Source: Massilia forsythiae (lineage in GTDB: Bacteria; Pseudomonadota; Gammaproteobacteria; Burkholderiales; Burkholderiaceae_D). Taken from it: a DNA stretch of 64,000 nucleotides. A program made the translations under genes and the position numbers. The stretch lies in the NCBI RefSeq assembly GCF_012849555.1, contig NZ_CP051685.1:5456001-5520000 (forward strand), read 5' to 3'. A model generated the notes under the pieces. That model did no database searches. It was not told the origin of the DNA and saw only the letters and a program-made list of their open reading frames with translations. Positions 8,242 through 16,311 of this stretch are shown piece after piece; positions within the stretch are counted from its first letter, which is position 1; each line of letters begins with the position of its first letter.

Positions 8242-10449
8242 TCAGCGCGCGTCTGCCTCGTCCCGCGCAAGCATCGCCTCAATCTCAGAGAGGCTGGGCA
8301 TCGAAGCATGGATCTGCGGGTCGCCTCTCGGCGCAGCATCGAGTTCGTCGACAAGATCCAGCAGGTCAATTAGCTCCTCAGAATCGTCTTCCGAAAGCGG
8401 CTCCATGCCCTCCTGCATAGGATCGCTCTCGCCATGGAATGCCGACGCCGGAGCATAGGCCACGCAGGCTGCCGCAGGCGCGGGCGCGATGGCTTTCACG
8501 CTCGCCGCCTCGCCGCCATGCTTCCCCTCCAACGCGGCGCCCTCCTCAAACATGAACCGCCGCGTCCACGGCGCGGGAACGTGGGCTGGACGGATGTTCT
8601 TGATGTCGAAGCGCGGCCAAAACAGCTCGTAGGCGTCGCCACCCATGCACAGCGCCATGCGCACGCCCCGTCCGTCCGGCGTCAGCCCCAGACGGGAGGC
8701 GAGCTCCGAAGGCTTGTAGAGGGGCATCTCGTCGCGCGAGAATGACAGCGTCGTCGATCGGCCCGATCCGGCGCCGACCGACGCCGAAACGTTGGCCCGC
8801 TCCACCTCGCGGCTGCCCAGCGCTTTGCAAAGCTGTTCGGAAGTCTCTCCGGGCATCATCTGCCCCAGCAAGATCGACCCGGCCATCGCCACGATGGCTT
8901 TGACGGTCTTGTCGCCATGAATCTCCTCAAGCTGGCCAAGGTCTTGGCAAGCGATCACGCAACGCACGCCGCGCGAGCGGCCGACATCGAACAGCGGGCG
9001 CATCGGGACCTTGCCCATCTGCGCCGATTCGTCCGCGATGAACCATATTTTTCGACGAGGATCATCATCCATCTCCACGCTGTTGACGATCGCGGCCACG
9101 ACGCCGACGATCCCCTCCAAAAAACTTTTTGCCAGATCTGGATAGGCCCCGTGCCCTTGCAAAATGATTTGCGCCCTCTCGTCGCGGCCATGCGTCCATT
9201 CGACAAAACTCACTCGGCGGCTCTTGGGGGTTTCTCCCCACGCCTGGGCCAAGTCGCGCACGGGCGACATGAAAGACGCGAGATTGATCAGGATGCCTTG
9301 GGTCGTGACCGAAGCGCGCTCCACGGCCCGAACGGCCTCGCGGTGATGCTCCTCCATGATGGGCAGGATGTCCGAATGCGGCGCCGACGACATCGCGTCG
9401 AGCTCCTTCCATCCCCAATCGTCCCGCCGGGTCGCTTTGAGGTAGACCATGAACCCCACGAGGAGCTGGCGCGCCGCGTTGGACCACATGGGGTCTTGCG
9501 CCTCTTTGACGAACGCGGCGGCGAGCCTGCGCATGTCGCCGATGTTGCGCATATCCTTGGCCACGTCCCACGCCACCGAGCGCGCGTCCCAAGGCGCCAA
9601 GATCGCGGGCGACCCGAAGCCCTTGGTGAATTCGCCTTTGGGGTCGAAGATCAATGCCCGTTCGTTGGCTTTGACCACCTTCTCGATCAAGGGTTTGAGG
9701 GCGGTCGATTTGCCGGCTCCGGTGCCGGCCACCACCAGCATGTGGCGGGTCCACATGTCGGCCGGATAGGCAATGCCCGGCGCGAGGTCGTGGTCGGGGC
9801 GCGCCGCGCAGCGCTTGGCCAGCCTGCGGCGCAGCGCCGTCTTGGCGGCGTCGCCTTCCCACCTGGCCGGACCTCGAAGCACTGTGAGCCCGTCGCGCGG
9901 CTTCAACATTTTTGGCGCGAGCAAAGCGGCTGGCAGGCAGGCGCACAGCGCCGCGGCGCAGGCCCGCCATTGGAGCGCGAACTTTGGGGCCGGCGCCAGC
10001 CCCGCCAACCCTGAGGCGTAGCCCTTCGCGGCGTCGGGGAAGGCCGGCGCGAACGCTTGATGAATCAGCCAACGCATCGCCCACCCCGCATGCTCTTTGA
10101 GCTCGCCAGGTGGAGCGGCCAAGCCCGGCAGTGGCCGCCACAAAAGGGCCAGCGCGCCGACGCCGGAGATCGCGCCCAGCGCCGCGCCAGCGAACGCCCA
10201 CGAAGACACCCCCACCCGCTTGGCCGTCGGCGCCACCAACGGCATCGCCCCCAAGTCATGCCGCGTCTTTTCTCTTCGCTCCATCCACGCCTCCCATGCC
10301 GCCAAAGAAGGCATTGCTGGAAGAAGCGTGAGCGCGCCGCTTCGATGGAAGGCCACCGATAAAAGGCGCTCGCCACCTTCCGTCAGGGCGGCGGGCCAAA
10401 GCGGCGTTCGAATCGCCAATTCAGCAAAGCACGACAACACGACAACCAC
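8242..10449 (-). CDS. TraD/TrwB-type conjugative coupling protein (T4CP)
   Basis: Up to 735 residues. Two hydrophobic segments (about 85-103 and 163-178) anchor it in the inner membrane. They are followed by a RecA-like motor with Walker A GTGAGKST at 242-249, FDPKGEF at about 268-274 and Walker B WFIADE at 469-474. Such proteins dock the relaxase-DNA complex to a type IV secretion channel and pump DNA. The open frame begins with GTG at 10449 without a good ribosome site. ATG at 10284 (MERREKTRH) has GGGAGG five bases upstream and may be the true start. Partner of the MOBF relaxase at 20161. No secretion-channel genes are near. Confidence 0.88.
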   Translation of the reverse strand: MVVVLSCFAELAIRTPLWPAALTEGGERLLSVAFHRSGALTLLPAMPSLAAWEAWMERREKTRHDLGAMPLVAPTAKRVGVSSWAFAGAALGAISGVGALALLWRPLPGLAAPPGELKEHAGWAMRWLIHQAFAPAFPDAAKGYASGLAGLAPAPKFALQWRACAAALCACLPAALLAPKMLKPRDGLTVLRGPARWEGDAAKTALRRRLAKRCAARPDHDLAPGIAYPADMWTRHMLVVAGTGAGKSTALKPLIEKVVKANERALIFDPKGEFTKGFGSPAILAPWDARSVAWDVAKDMRNIGDMRRLAAAFVKEAQDPMWSNAARQLLVGFMVYLKATRRDDWGWKELDAMSSAPHSDILPIMEEHHREAVRAVERASVTTQGILINLASFMSPVRDLAQAWGETPKSRRVSFVEWTHGRDERAQIILQGHGAYPDLAKSFLEGIVGVVAAIVNSVEMDDDPRRKIWFIADESAQMGKVPMRPLFDVGRSRGVRCVIACQDLGQLEEIHGDKTVKAIVAMAGSILLGQMMPGETSEQLCKALGSREVERANVSASVGAGSGRSTTLSFSRDEMPLYKPSELASRLGLTPDGRGVRMALCMGGDAYELFWPRFDIKNIRPAHVPAPWTRRFMFEEGAALEGKHGGEAASVKAIAPAPAAACVAYAPASAFHGESDPMQEGMEPLSEDDSEELIDLLDLVDELDAAPRGDPQIHASMPSLSEIEAMLARDEADAR

Positions 10450-10462
10450 CCTAGGAGAACCG

Positions 10463-11026
10463 ATGATCGACTACGCCACGACGCAAGAAATCTTCGACGC
10501 TTTTGCCCAGCTCGCCGACCAAGAAAAATGCGCGCTATACGCCGCGGCTCACAAGCAGTTGGAAGGGACGCGGTTTTCCGCGCCGATGGACCTTGTGCAC
10601 GAAGCGTTGTTCTTGGCGGCCGAAGGCCGGCGCAACTGGCCACGGGGCCTGAATTTTGCAATTTTCATGGCGATGACGATCCGCAGCGTCGCTTACGCCG
10701 ATCGCACGCGCTTGGCGAACAAGCTCGCGCATCGCAGCCCAGTGGAAGACCTTTTGGAATGGTCGGAAAGCGGCGCATTGGTTGCCCACGCGTCGGCCGA
10801 GGAATGCGTGGAGCGGTCGCAAACTTGCGCCCTGATGTGGAAAAAGGTGTATTCGACCCGCGCTCGTTTGGAACATAAAGATCCGCTCGCGCGCAGCGTG
10901 TTGGACTGCATGCTGCAAGAGGAGCCGATCACGAGCCTGCGCGACGACTCGGGCATCGGCTCCGCGGAGCTGGAAGCGGCGAGAAAGCGCATGTTGCGCG
11001 CGTTGAAAAATACAGGGAGACTGTGA
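10463..11026 (+). CDS. sigma-70-like (ECF-type) protein
   Basis: 187 residues, AGGAGA six bases before ATG at 10463. Residues 35-75 (a DLVHEALFLAAEG segment followed by a NFAIFMAMTIRSVAYADR segment) resemble sigma region 2. The C-terminus (SLRDDSGIGSAELEAARKRMLRAL) resembles the helix-turn-helix of region 4. The family link is by eye. The stop codon overlaps the GTG start of the next gene, so the two are translationally coupled. It could direct expression of transfer genes, with the coupled protein as its controller. Confidence 0.6.
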   Translation: MIDYATTQEIFDAFAQLADQEKCALYAAAHKQLEGTRFSAPMDLVHEALFLAAEGRRNWPRGLNFAIFMAMTIRSVAYADRTRLANKLAHRSPVEDLLEWSESGALVAHASAEECVERSQTCALMWKKVYSTRARLEHKDPLARSVLDCMLQEEPITSLRDDSGIGSAELEAARKRMLRALKNTGRL

Positions 11027-11631
11027 GCCCGAAAGCTTGGGATGGTCCCAAGCTTCGGCGCCGAAGCGCGACGGGGGCGGACATGAAAAGCAAAGGGAAG
11101 CGACAAGCCAATCTCAAGGCGGGCAACGCTTACGCGTATCCTGTGCAGGAATTTCTTCTTTTGGTCGAGGGCCTGGACGCCGCGGCCATCGCCGCCGCCT
11201 GCGAGCAAGGCGGCGCCGTCGAGGGAGGCGTGCCGCCCGCATGGGCGGGGCTTCCCAATCGGATGTCCACATTCCTAGCCCAAGCCGAACAGGCGATGCC
11301 TCCCGCCGCTGACGACATCGCGTCTGCGTCCATCGTGGCGGGCGACTTCGCGCGCGAACAAGACGGCCGCGTCTTCGCGCGCGGGAATGCGATGAACGCC
11401 AGGGGCGTCCGCGACGGCGACGAGCTTAAAACATTGGCCGACGTCGAGCCTTGCGAAGGCGACCTCGTCATTTTGGAGCGCGCCGGATTTGGCCGTCTAC
11501 TGCGCGAGCTGCGTTTTCTTGGCGGAGCCGCCCTTCTCTGCTCCGGCAATCCCGAGCAGCCGGCCGTGCCCTTGAGGGACGGCGAACTGAGCCAACTGCG
11601 AGTGGTCGTCCCCACCGAGCGAGGTGACTGA
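11023..11631 (+). CDS. S24/LexA-fold protein lacking catalytic residues
   Basis: 202 residues. GTG start at 11023, overlapping the upstream stop (GTGA), with AGGGAGA just before it. The C-terminal half follows the UmuD/LexA S24 layout: GNAMNARGVRDGDEL aligns with the GDSM...DGD active-site strand. A later segment, LLRELRFLGGAALLCSGNPEQ, aligns with the VKRL...NP region, and a final LRVVVP strand follows. The catalytic Ser is Ala and the Lys position is Arg, so self-cleavage is not expected. The N-terminal region lacks an obvious helix-turn-helix. Coupling to the sigma-like gene suggests a partner or anti-sigma role (inference). Confidence 0.55.
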   Translation: MSPKAWDGPKLRRRSATGADMKSKGKRQANLKAGNAYAYPVQEFLLLVEGLDAAAIAAACEQGGAVEGGVPPAWAGLPNRMSTFLAQAEQAMPPAADDIASASIVAGDFAREQDGRVFARGNAMNARGVRDGDELKTLADVEPCEGDLVILERAGFGRLLRELRFLGGAALLCSGNPEQPAVPLRDGELSQLRVVVPTERGD

Positions 11632-11742
11632 GGGGTTGGGTTGTCGCCCAAGCCGGATCGCGTTGTGGACATGCCTTGAATGCCCTCACGCGCGCATCTC
11701 AGCCGCCGTCGCGAGGGCGGCCGCGACCAGGCCGCCATGGTT

Positions 11743-11886
11743 TTACTCGCGTCCCAAACGGCGACGTTTGCGCCGCGCATTCGGATCGATCCCCGCGGCG
11801 CGCATGGCGTCGTCGGGCGCCTTCTCGACCGCCGCGTTGGACGATGAACTGCGCGTCGTCGGCGTGGCATTGAACGCGAAGCCTCT
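11743..11886 (-). pseudogene. duplicated C-terminal fragment of the HTH gene
   Basis: This frame has no start codon (TAA at its upstream edge). It encodes NAAVEKAPDDAMRAAGIDP and a basic tail. The intact gene at 12656-13231 ends with NAAVEKVADDAMRAAGIDP and a basic tail. About 50 bases are nearly identical at 11786-11836 and 12688-12746. It is a partial duplication left behind. The surrounding 11632-12027 stretch contains no other convincing gene. Confidence 0.65.
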
Positions 11887-12027
11887 TTAATCGCGACCAA
11901 TCGCTTGCGAATTGGCGACTCGACGGAGAACCTTAACCCATTCGCGCATGCGCTCCTATAAAAAGGTTGCGAACCGCGCATTCGCGTGGCAAGAACTGGC
12001 TTTGCCCTCATTATCCAGGAGCCATCC

Positions 12028-12276
12028 ATGTTCCCTCTTCCAAAATCGTCCACCGAACAAATCACCGACCTCATGTTCTTGGCAGGCAACCTTCGAGTCG
12101 CCTGCGAGCTGTGCGCGCGGGTGGAACGCACTGAGGAAATCGCCGGCATGCACAAAATTTTTGAACGCCAAATGGTCTCGGCGCTGCGAACCGCTGCGAA
12201 AATGCTCTCAGATTTGGAAAGTTCGGAGCGCTCAGGCGCAAGCAATCAGAACAACGAGCCGAGCCCTGCGCCCTGA
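12028..12276 (+). CDS. hypothetical small protein
   Basis: 82 residues with AGGAG upstream of ATG at 12028. It is helical, with LAGNLRVACELCARVERTEEIAG and ALRTAAKMLSDLESSE. No family recognised. Its 3' end overlaps the convergent gene at 12246 by about 30 bases. Confidence 0.5.
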   Translation: MFPLPKSSTEQITDLMFLAGNLRVACELCARVERTEEIAGMHKIFERQMVSALRTAAKMLSDLESSERSGASNQNNEPSPAP

Positions 12277-12461
12277 GCCAGCTCGTTGAGCCTGCGCCCG
12301 TCGGCAGAGTTCACTCCATCTGCTTGCATGCGCTTAGCCACCGCCGATAAATTTTGCTTGATGGTGGCCCGCTGGTTGGCAGGCAATTGAACCAAGATTT
12401 CTTTAAGAATCATGGCAAGAATTTCGGCATCCGACGACTGCGGGTTAGGGATATACGTCAT
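12246..12461 (-). CDS. hypothetical small protein
   Basis: 71 residues, helical (ILAMILKEILVQLPANQRATIKQ). No family recognised. It overlaps the 3' end of the convergent gene at 12028-12276, so one of the two may be spurious. The composition of both looks protein-like. Confidence 0.45.
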   Translation of the reverse strand: MTYIPNPQSSDAEILAMILKEILVQLPANQRATIKQNLSAVAKRMQADGVNSADGRRLNELAQGAGLGSLF

Positions 12462-12596
12462 TTTATTGCCATTCTACGTTGGTCGAAGAATCGTCAAAGC
12501 CGATACTCTAGCACGCGCAAGTCGCCTCATTTCGCAGCGCGAGACAGCCCGTCATTGACCAAGTGAGAAGTCGCAGGTGAGCGTCAATCAAACAAG

Positions 12597-12632
12597 CAAA
12601 TGAAAGGCGGCCTAGCGGCCGCCTTTCATTTG
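12597..12632. terminator. perfect 16-bp hairpin downstream of the HTH gene
   Basis: Perfect inverted repeat 12597-12612 / 12617-12632 with a 4-base loop, 24 bases past the stop of the minus-strand gene at 12656. Its stem length and lack of a T-tract match the hairpin at 4101-4135. Confidence 0.6.
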
Positions 12633-12655
12633 CACTGGCCGCGTTGCCCACATCT

Positions 12656-13231
12656 TCATGGACGTTGGCGCCGTCTTCGACGCTTGGATGGATCGATCCC
12701 CGCGGCGCGCATGGCGTCGTCGGCTACCTTCTCGACCGCCGCGTTGACTTCTTCCAGCGACAGCGCTCGCTTGGCGCCGTCCGCGGCGTCGCTTGGCGAG
12801 CGCGCCTCGCGCGGTTCTGGCTTGCTCCCGAAAGCCGGCACAACGTCTGAGCCTGAGGCAAACCATGCGACAAGATCGTCGACGCAAATCATCGGCGTCT
12901 TGTTGAACAGCCGGTAAGGCAGGAAAAAGCGCCCCGCCCTCATGTCCGCGTAGATCGCCGAAGGGGATCGTCCAAGGATCATGGCGAGCTTGGCTACCCC
13001 GATGAATGCCGAATCCAGCTGGTATTGCCCGATGAGCCCCATGCGCGTGGTCGTTTTGCGAGCCTCCATGCCGGCTTTGTCCAATGGCTCGATTTGAATG
13101 GCCTCGTTGCCCGAGATGCGCCGGGCGAGAGGCTCGCCCTGTTTTTCGCCGTCTCGGCCGAGCGCTTGCGCTTCGTCCATCTCGCCTGATGCTTGCTCGG
13201 CGAATTTTTTCTCCATGGCCTTTTTGTTCAC
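12656..13231 (-). CDS. MerR/AlpA-like helix-turn-helix protein
   Basis: 191 residues from a GTG start at 13231 that has GGGAGG upstream. An ATG at 13216 is an alternative. The middle (VAKLAMILGRSPSAIYADM, then RAGRFFLPYRLFNKTPMI and VDDLVAWFA) is a winged helix-turn-helix of the excisionase/AlpA type. In such proteins a recognition helix is followed by a short wing that reads a row of the form 'parameter plus column name'. The tail is acidic, then ends in a run of Arg. It is divergent from the replication initiator and could be an excisionase, a copy-control or a transcription factor. Confidence 0.6.
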   Translation of the reverse strand: MNKKAMEKKFAEQASGEMDEAQALGRDGEKQGEPLARRISGNEAIQIEPLDKAGMEARKTTTRMGLIGQYQLDSAFIGVAKLAMILGRSPSAIYADMRAGRFFLPYRLFNKTPMICVDDLVAWFASGSDVVPAFGSKPEPREARSPSDAADGAKRALSLEEVNAAVEKVADDAMRAAGIDPSKRRRRRQRP

Positions 13232-13479
13232 CCAACCCTCCCGAAAAGCGCCGCCCACGCGGCGACGCGGGGATTGCTCGGCAGGGAGGCTTGGGCGCCA
13301 TTGGCAAAAGAGATGAGAGAGGGTTTCGGACGCTCGGAAGGCTTCATACCCTCAGTCGACGCTCGACGAAAAACGCGGCGGACTGGCTTTGGGTTAAGCA
13401 TGTGGGACCGGGCCCATAGCGTCATGCGAGGGTGAAATTGGCGCGCTTTAAAAAAAGCGAGTTAACAAGAAGCCGCCTA

Positions 13480-13545
13480 TTGACACGCATGGAGGCGCTT
13501 GAGATAGGTAAACCCGACCTTAAACGTAAACATTCGTTTACCTAT
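13480..13545 (+). promoter_or_regulatory. candidate promoter and operator of the rep gene
   Basis: TTGACA at 13480-13485 is followed at about 17 bases by a weak -10. The -10 overlaps a perfect 10-bp dyad, ATAGGTAAAC at 13504-13513 and GTTTACCTAT at 13536-13545. A third GTAAAC half-site lies between the arms at 13526-13531. The layout suits autoregulation by the initiator or repression by the neighbouring HTH protein. Confidence 0.5.
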
Positions 13546-13572
13546 TTTTCGCGCACGCCAAACGAGGACCCC

Positions 13573-14691
13573 ATGACCCATGAAACGCCAAACCCCGAGG
13601 ACGATCACGACTATTGGCCACCCTACGTCTTCCCAGTCCCCCCAGCCGTGGACGAGTTCAACCCGACTGACGCTTCCGACGTGGCATCGATCACTGCCCA
13701 GACGCCAGCCAGCGCGCCTGAAAGCGAAGAGGACCATCGCGCCACCGCCTCGGCCGATCCCATCGTTGCGCCTGCCACGGCAACGAAGGTCAAACCGGCG
13801 CGGCGCGCCTATGGGCGCTCAACGACGACGGCGCCAATCGGGAAGCCGCTGTCAATGAGCCACCCCGCCGACCTGGACATGTTCCCCGCCTTCATGTCGA
13901 GAAGCGCCCTTTTTGGGGCATTCAGACCCAACTGTGGGGGAACCCACGAGGGAGCATTGAAGGCGGCCGGGGAAGTGTCGATCGCATTCACAGGGCCGCG
14001 CCTCTCCATGGCGGACAAGCGCGTCTGGGAGGCGATTGTCCGCGTCGCCAAGCGGGAGCGCCACGATCTCGCCCAACCGTTCAAAGCGCGCTTGGCGGAA
14101 ATCGCCGAAATGGCCGGCTATGGACGCGGGCAGTCCCGCTCCGCTTGGGCTGCGATTGAACGGCTCGCGCGCTCGAACTTGGACGCGACGGTCTACGGGG
14201 CAAAAGCGAAGGGCTGGCTGTTGATGTCGGCGACGCCGAGCGGCCGCGACGCGACGGTCCGCCTAGACCCCGGCCTCGTTGAGCCCGCATTCGCCGAGAC
14301 GATGCTGGCGTCGATGGCCGGCGCCGTGGGCGACGGCATCCAGGCGCCTTTGGCGCAGTGGCTGCGCGACTATTTCTCGACCCACAAGCCACTGGCCAAG
14401 CCCTTGACGTTGGACTACCTGCGGACGCTTAGCGGCTTCCCATCCCAGCCAAAGCATTTCGTCGCGGCGCTCGAAGCGTCGATGGAGCAGCTTCGCGCAG
14501 GCCGCCCCGACCTAATCGCGTCCTGGTCGATCGACAAAGGCGAAGGCGACGTCAACAAGAGCGCCAATTGGACCTTGCTCGCAGTTCGCGGCTCGGCCAA
14601 GCCCGACGTGAAGCACCCTGCAAAACGTTGCGCGCCTAGCGCGCCAGCCATCGCGCCCCAAGCAAAACGGCGCGGCGGTCCAAACCTATGA
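13573..14691 (+). CDS. TrfA-like plasmid replication initiator
   Basis: 372 residues from ATG at 13573 with GAGGA upstream. After an acidic, Pro-rich N-terminus of about 110 residues the core begins with FMSRSALFGAFRP. Next come GEVSIAFTGPRLSMADKRVW and tandem winged-helix-like segments (LAEIAEMAGYGRGQSRSAWAAI; PLTLDYLRTLSGFPSQPKHF). This is the TrfA family pattern of iteron-binding initiators, which melt the origin and recruit the host helicase. Direct repeats at 15614-15723 are the likely binding sites. It indicates that the integrated element can, or once could, replicate as a plasmid. Confidence 0.78.
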   Translation: MTHETPNPEDDHDYWPPYVFPVPPAVDEFNPTDASDVASITAQTPASAPESEEDHRATASADPIVAPATATKVKPARRAYGRSTTTAPIGKPLSMSHPADLDMFPAFMSRSALFGAFRPNCGGTHEGALKAAGEVSIAFTGPRLSMADKRVWEAIVRVAKRERHDLAQPFKARLAEIAEMAGYGRGQSRSAWAAIERLARSNLDATVYGAKAKGWLLMSATPSGRDATVRLDPGLVEPAFAETMLASMAGAVGDGIQAPLAQWLRDYFSTHKPLAKPLTLDYLRTLSGFPSQPKHFVAALEASMEQLRAGRPDLIASWSIDKGEGDVNKSANWTLLAVRGSAKPDVKHPAKRCAPSAPAIAPQAKRRGGPNL

Positions 14692-15226
14692 TTTCAACCC
14701 ACTTCGAATAGAGTAATGATATATTTTGAAGATATGTTACATAGTATTTAGTCGACCTCAATAGCCTCATATGTTACTCGCCCGAAACGATGGCGGGACG
14801 CTTAAAAACACATACCTGTTTATTAATTTCTAAAAAACCCGCGTTGAACTGGCCGATTTTGCTATGAAACCCGGTTTTTTTTGAGGGCCTGCGCGCGCGC
14901 GAAAAAAGACGACGGTTCGCTATTAAATGTTGGCGCGCCGCAGCTCAGATTTTTGACTTCATGGTAGCTTTCGATAAAATGTGTTAACAAAGCCTCTGCA
15001 AGAAGCGCCGCTTTCGCCTCAAATCCCAGTTTTGGTCAAGGCGACCCAGGATGCCAACCGGTCTGTCAGCGCGAGTTCACTACTGACTAAGCAAACATGA
15101 GTTTGGCGCTTAAATCCGGCTTTACGTGTCAGTCAAAACACGTGGCGCAGCAATCTGCAAAAATCTTGGAAGTCCAAAAGGGCGCAAAAAAGTTTCGCAG
15201 GCATTGACTTTCGCATCAGAACGATA
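14692..15226. other. A+T-rich non-coding region near the origin
   Basis: About 530 bases without a gene, with A+T-rich stretches at 14,700-14,880 that would suit origin melting. One iteron-like copy (14840-14854, two to three bases different from the main iterons) is present. No DnaA box was identified with confidence. Confidence 0.45.
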
Positions 15227-15227
15227 G

Positions 15228-15258
15228 AAAAAAGCGGCGTGGGGTTAGCCACGCCGCT
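15228..15258 (-). terminator. rho-independent terminator of the 29-aa peptide gene
   Basis: Perfect 10-bp stem (15249-15258 / 15233-15242) with a 6-base loop, followed on the minus strand by six T (15228-15233 region). It lies 15 bases past the stop codon of the small peptide gene. Confidence 0.8.
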
Positions 15259-15272
15259 CAGGTCAGTCTAGC

Positions 15273-15362
15273 TCAATAGCACGGGCCACAGAGCAACGAC
15301 AGGACGATCAATACCACGATGCGGAGCCTGTTGCGTTTCAACCAAAGCAGTGTTGTCTTCAT
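15273..15362 (-). CDS. 29-residue hydrophobic peptide, type I toxin-like
   Basis: ATG at 15362 with a strong GGAGGT eight bases upstream. The peptide starts MKTTLLWLKRNRLR and then has one membrane-spanning stretch, IVVLIVLSLLCGPCY. A short basic head and a single hydrophobic helix ending in a Tyr is the layout of Ibs-type type I toxins. No homology was tested. The gene has its own terminator at 15228-15258. An opposite-strand terminator at 15402-15428 suggests an antisense RNA across its start. Alternatively it is a leader peptide. Confidence 0.55.
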   Translation of the reverse strand: MKTTLLWLKRNRLRIVVLIVLSLLCGPCY

Positions 15363-15378
15363 GACAACCTCCAAGTGC

Positions 15379-15399
15379 GCAGCTTCTCAATTGAGCTGC
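15379..15399. other. hairpin in the leader of the small peptide gene
   Basis: GCAGCT at 15379-15384 pairs with AGCTGC at 15394-15399, with a palindromic centre. It lies just upstream of the ribosome site of the 29-aa gene and could fold in either the sense or the antisense transcript. Confidence 0.45.
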
Positions 15400-15401
15400 T
15401 T

Positions 15402-15428
15402 CTGCGCCCCGCAAGGGGCGCAGTTTTT
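15402..15428 (+). terminator. plus-strand rho-independent terminator opposite the peptide leader
   Basis: 9-bp perfect stem (15402-15410 / 15415-15423) with a GCAA loop, followed by five T at 15424-15428. No plus-strand protein gene ends here. The simplest explanation is a short RNA transcribed across, and antisense to, the peptide gene. Its promoter is not identified. Confidence 0.6.
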
Positions 15429-15613
15429 GGCGCGTCAATTCAACGCGGCCTTTGGACTTGGATGTCACATACAAAAATCCCAGATAGGCGAATCGCCACG
15501 GGATTTGCATTCGGCCGCGCATTTTAACCTTGGAATGCGCTCGCGAAGTTGGGTCGAGGCGTCGTCACCACAGTCTCGTTCCATTTTGCATGCTCCGATG
15601 GCGTTGAAAAACC

Positions 15614-15723
15614 CGCGTTCAAATGGCCAAAACTCGCGTTCAAATGGCCAATTCCCGTGTTCAAATGGCCGATATTCGCGAAAACTCGCGTTCAAATGGC
15701 CGCAAACTCGCGTTGAGTTGGCC
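15614..15723 (+). repeat. iterons, candidate oriV
   Basis: Five direct copies of a 15-base unit, consensus CGCGTTCAAATGGCC: 15614, 15635, 15656, 15687 and 15709. The spacings are 21, 21, 31 and 22 bases, so most copies sit two helical turns apart. Copies 3 and 5 carry one and three substitutions. A preceding ACT is also conserved in copies 2, 4 and 5. They are the expected binding sites of the TrfA-like initiator, about 0.9 kb downstream of its gene. Confidence 0.8.
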
Positions 15724-16033
15724 GTTTTCCCTATGAGCTATAGGTTTTAAATAGAACTACAAAACCCATAGGCGCTCGGCGCGGCCTCCGGACAGCGCTT
15801 TGGCGCCGCCGAGGCCCGCCATGTCGGCTGAGCGCGGCGCGCGGCGCCGCCGACTTCTTGAAGCCCCAAAACCCACCCCCGAGGCGGCGCGCCCACAGGG
15901 CCGCGCCGAAAAGGCCGCTGCGCGCCGCAACGACGGCTTCCAGAAAGCGCCCTCTCGGCTTTGACATTGAAGCCCCTCATGAGTAGCCTGGCTGCTGACG
16001 ATCAATCGGGCGTCTTCCCGCCTTGCCCCTTCC
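15724..16033. other. no gene recognised
   Basis: 310 bases between the iterons and the coiA-like fragment, very GC-rich at 15,780-15,950. All frames look like composition shadows. Confidence 0.4.
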
Positions 16034-16261
16034 ATGCCGCTCAAATGCATCCGCGACAATCAGCCCCTCATGGCTTGGGAGTTCGAGTCGGAGAACGCGT
16101 GGAAGGCTTTGCGCCAAGAAAACGCCAGCGCGAAGATGTTGAGGATGCCGTGCTGCGGCGCCGAGGTCACTCTGCGAACGAGCACATCGGGGACCAAGCG
16201 CTTCGCCCATGCACGCCATGACCGTCGCCCAACGGCGCCAGAATCTCCCATGGACAGATAT
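16034..16261 (+). pseudogene. coiA-like gene, N-terminal fragment
   Basis: The frame starts MPLKCIRDNQPLMAWEFESE and continues through MPCCGAEVTLRTS and KRFAHARH. This matches the N-terminal zinc-ribbon-like region (CxxC...H..H) of CoiA-type competence/nuclease proteins. The similarity fades after about residue 76. The rest of the gene is found at 17301-18139, with a HEPN gene pair between, so the gene is disrupted. Confidence 0.6.
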
Positions 16262-16311
16262 TCGGGCAAAGATACACAAAGAGGATTCAAACCATCAAGC
16301 GCCTTGGATTG

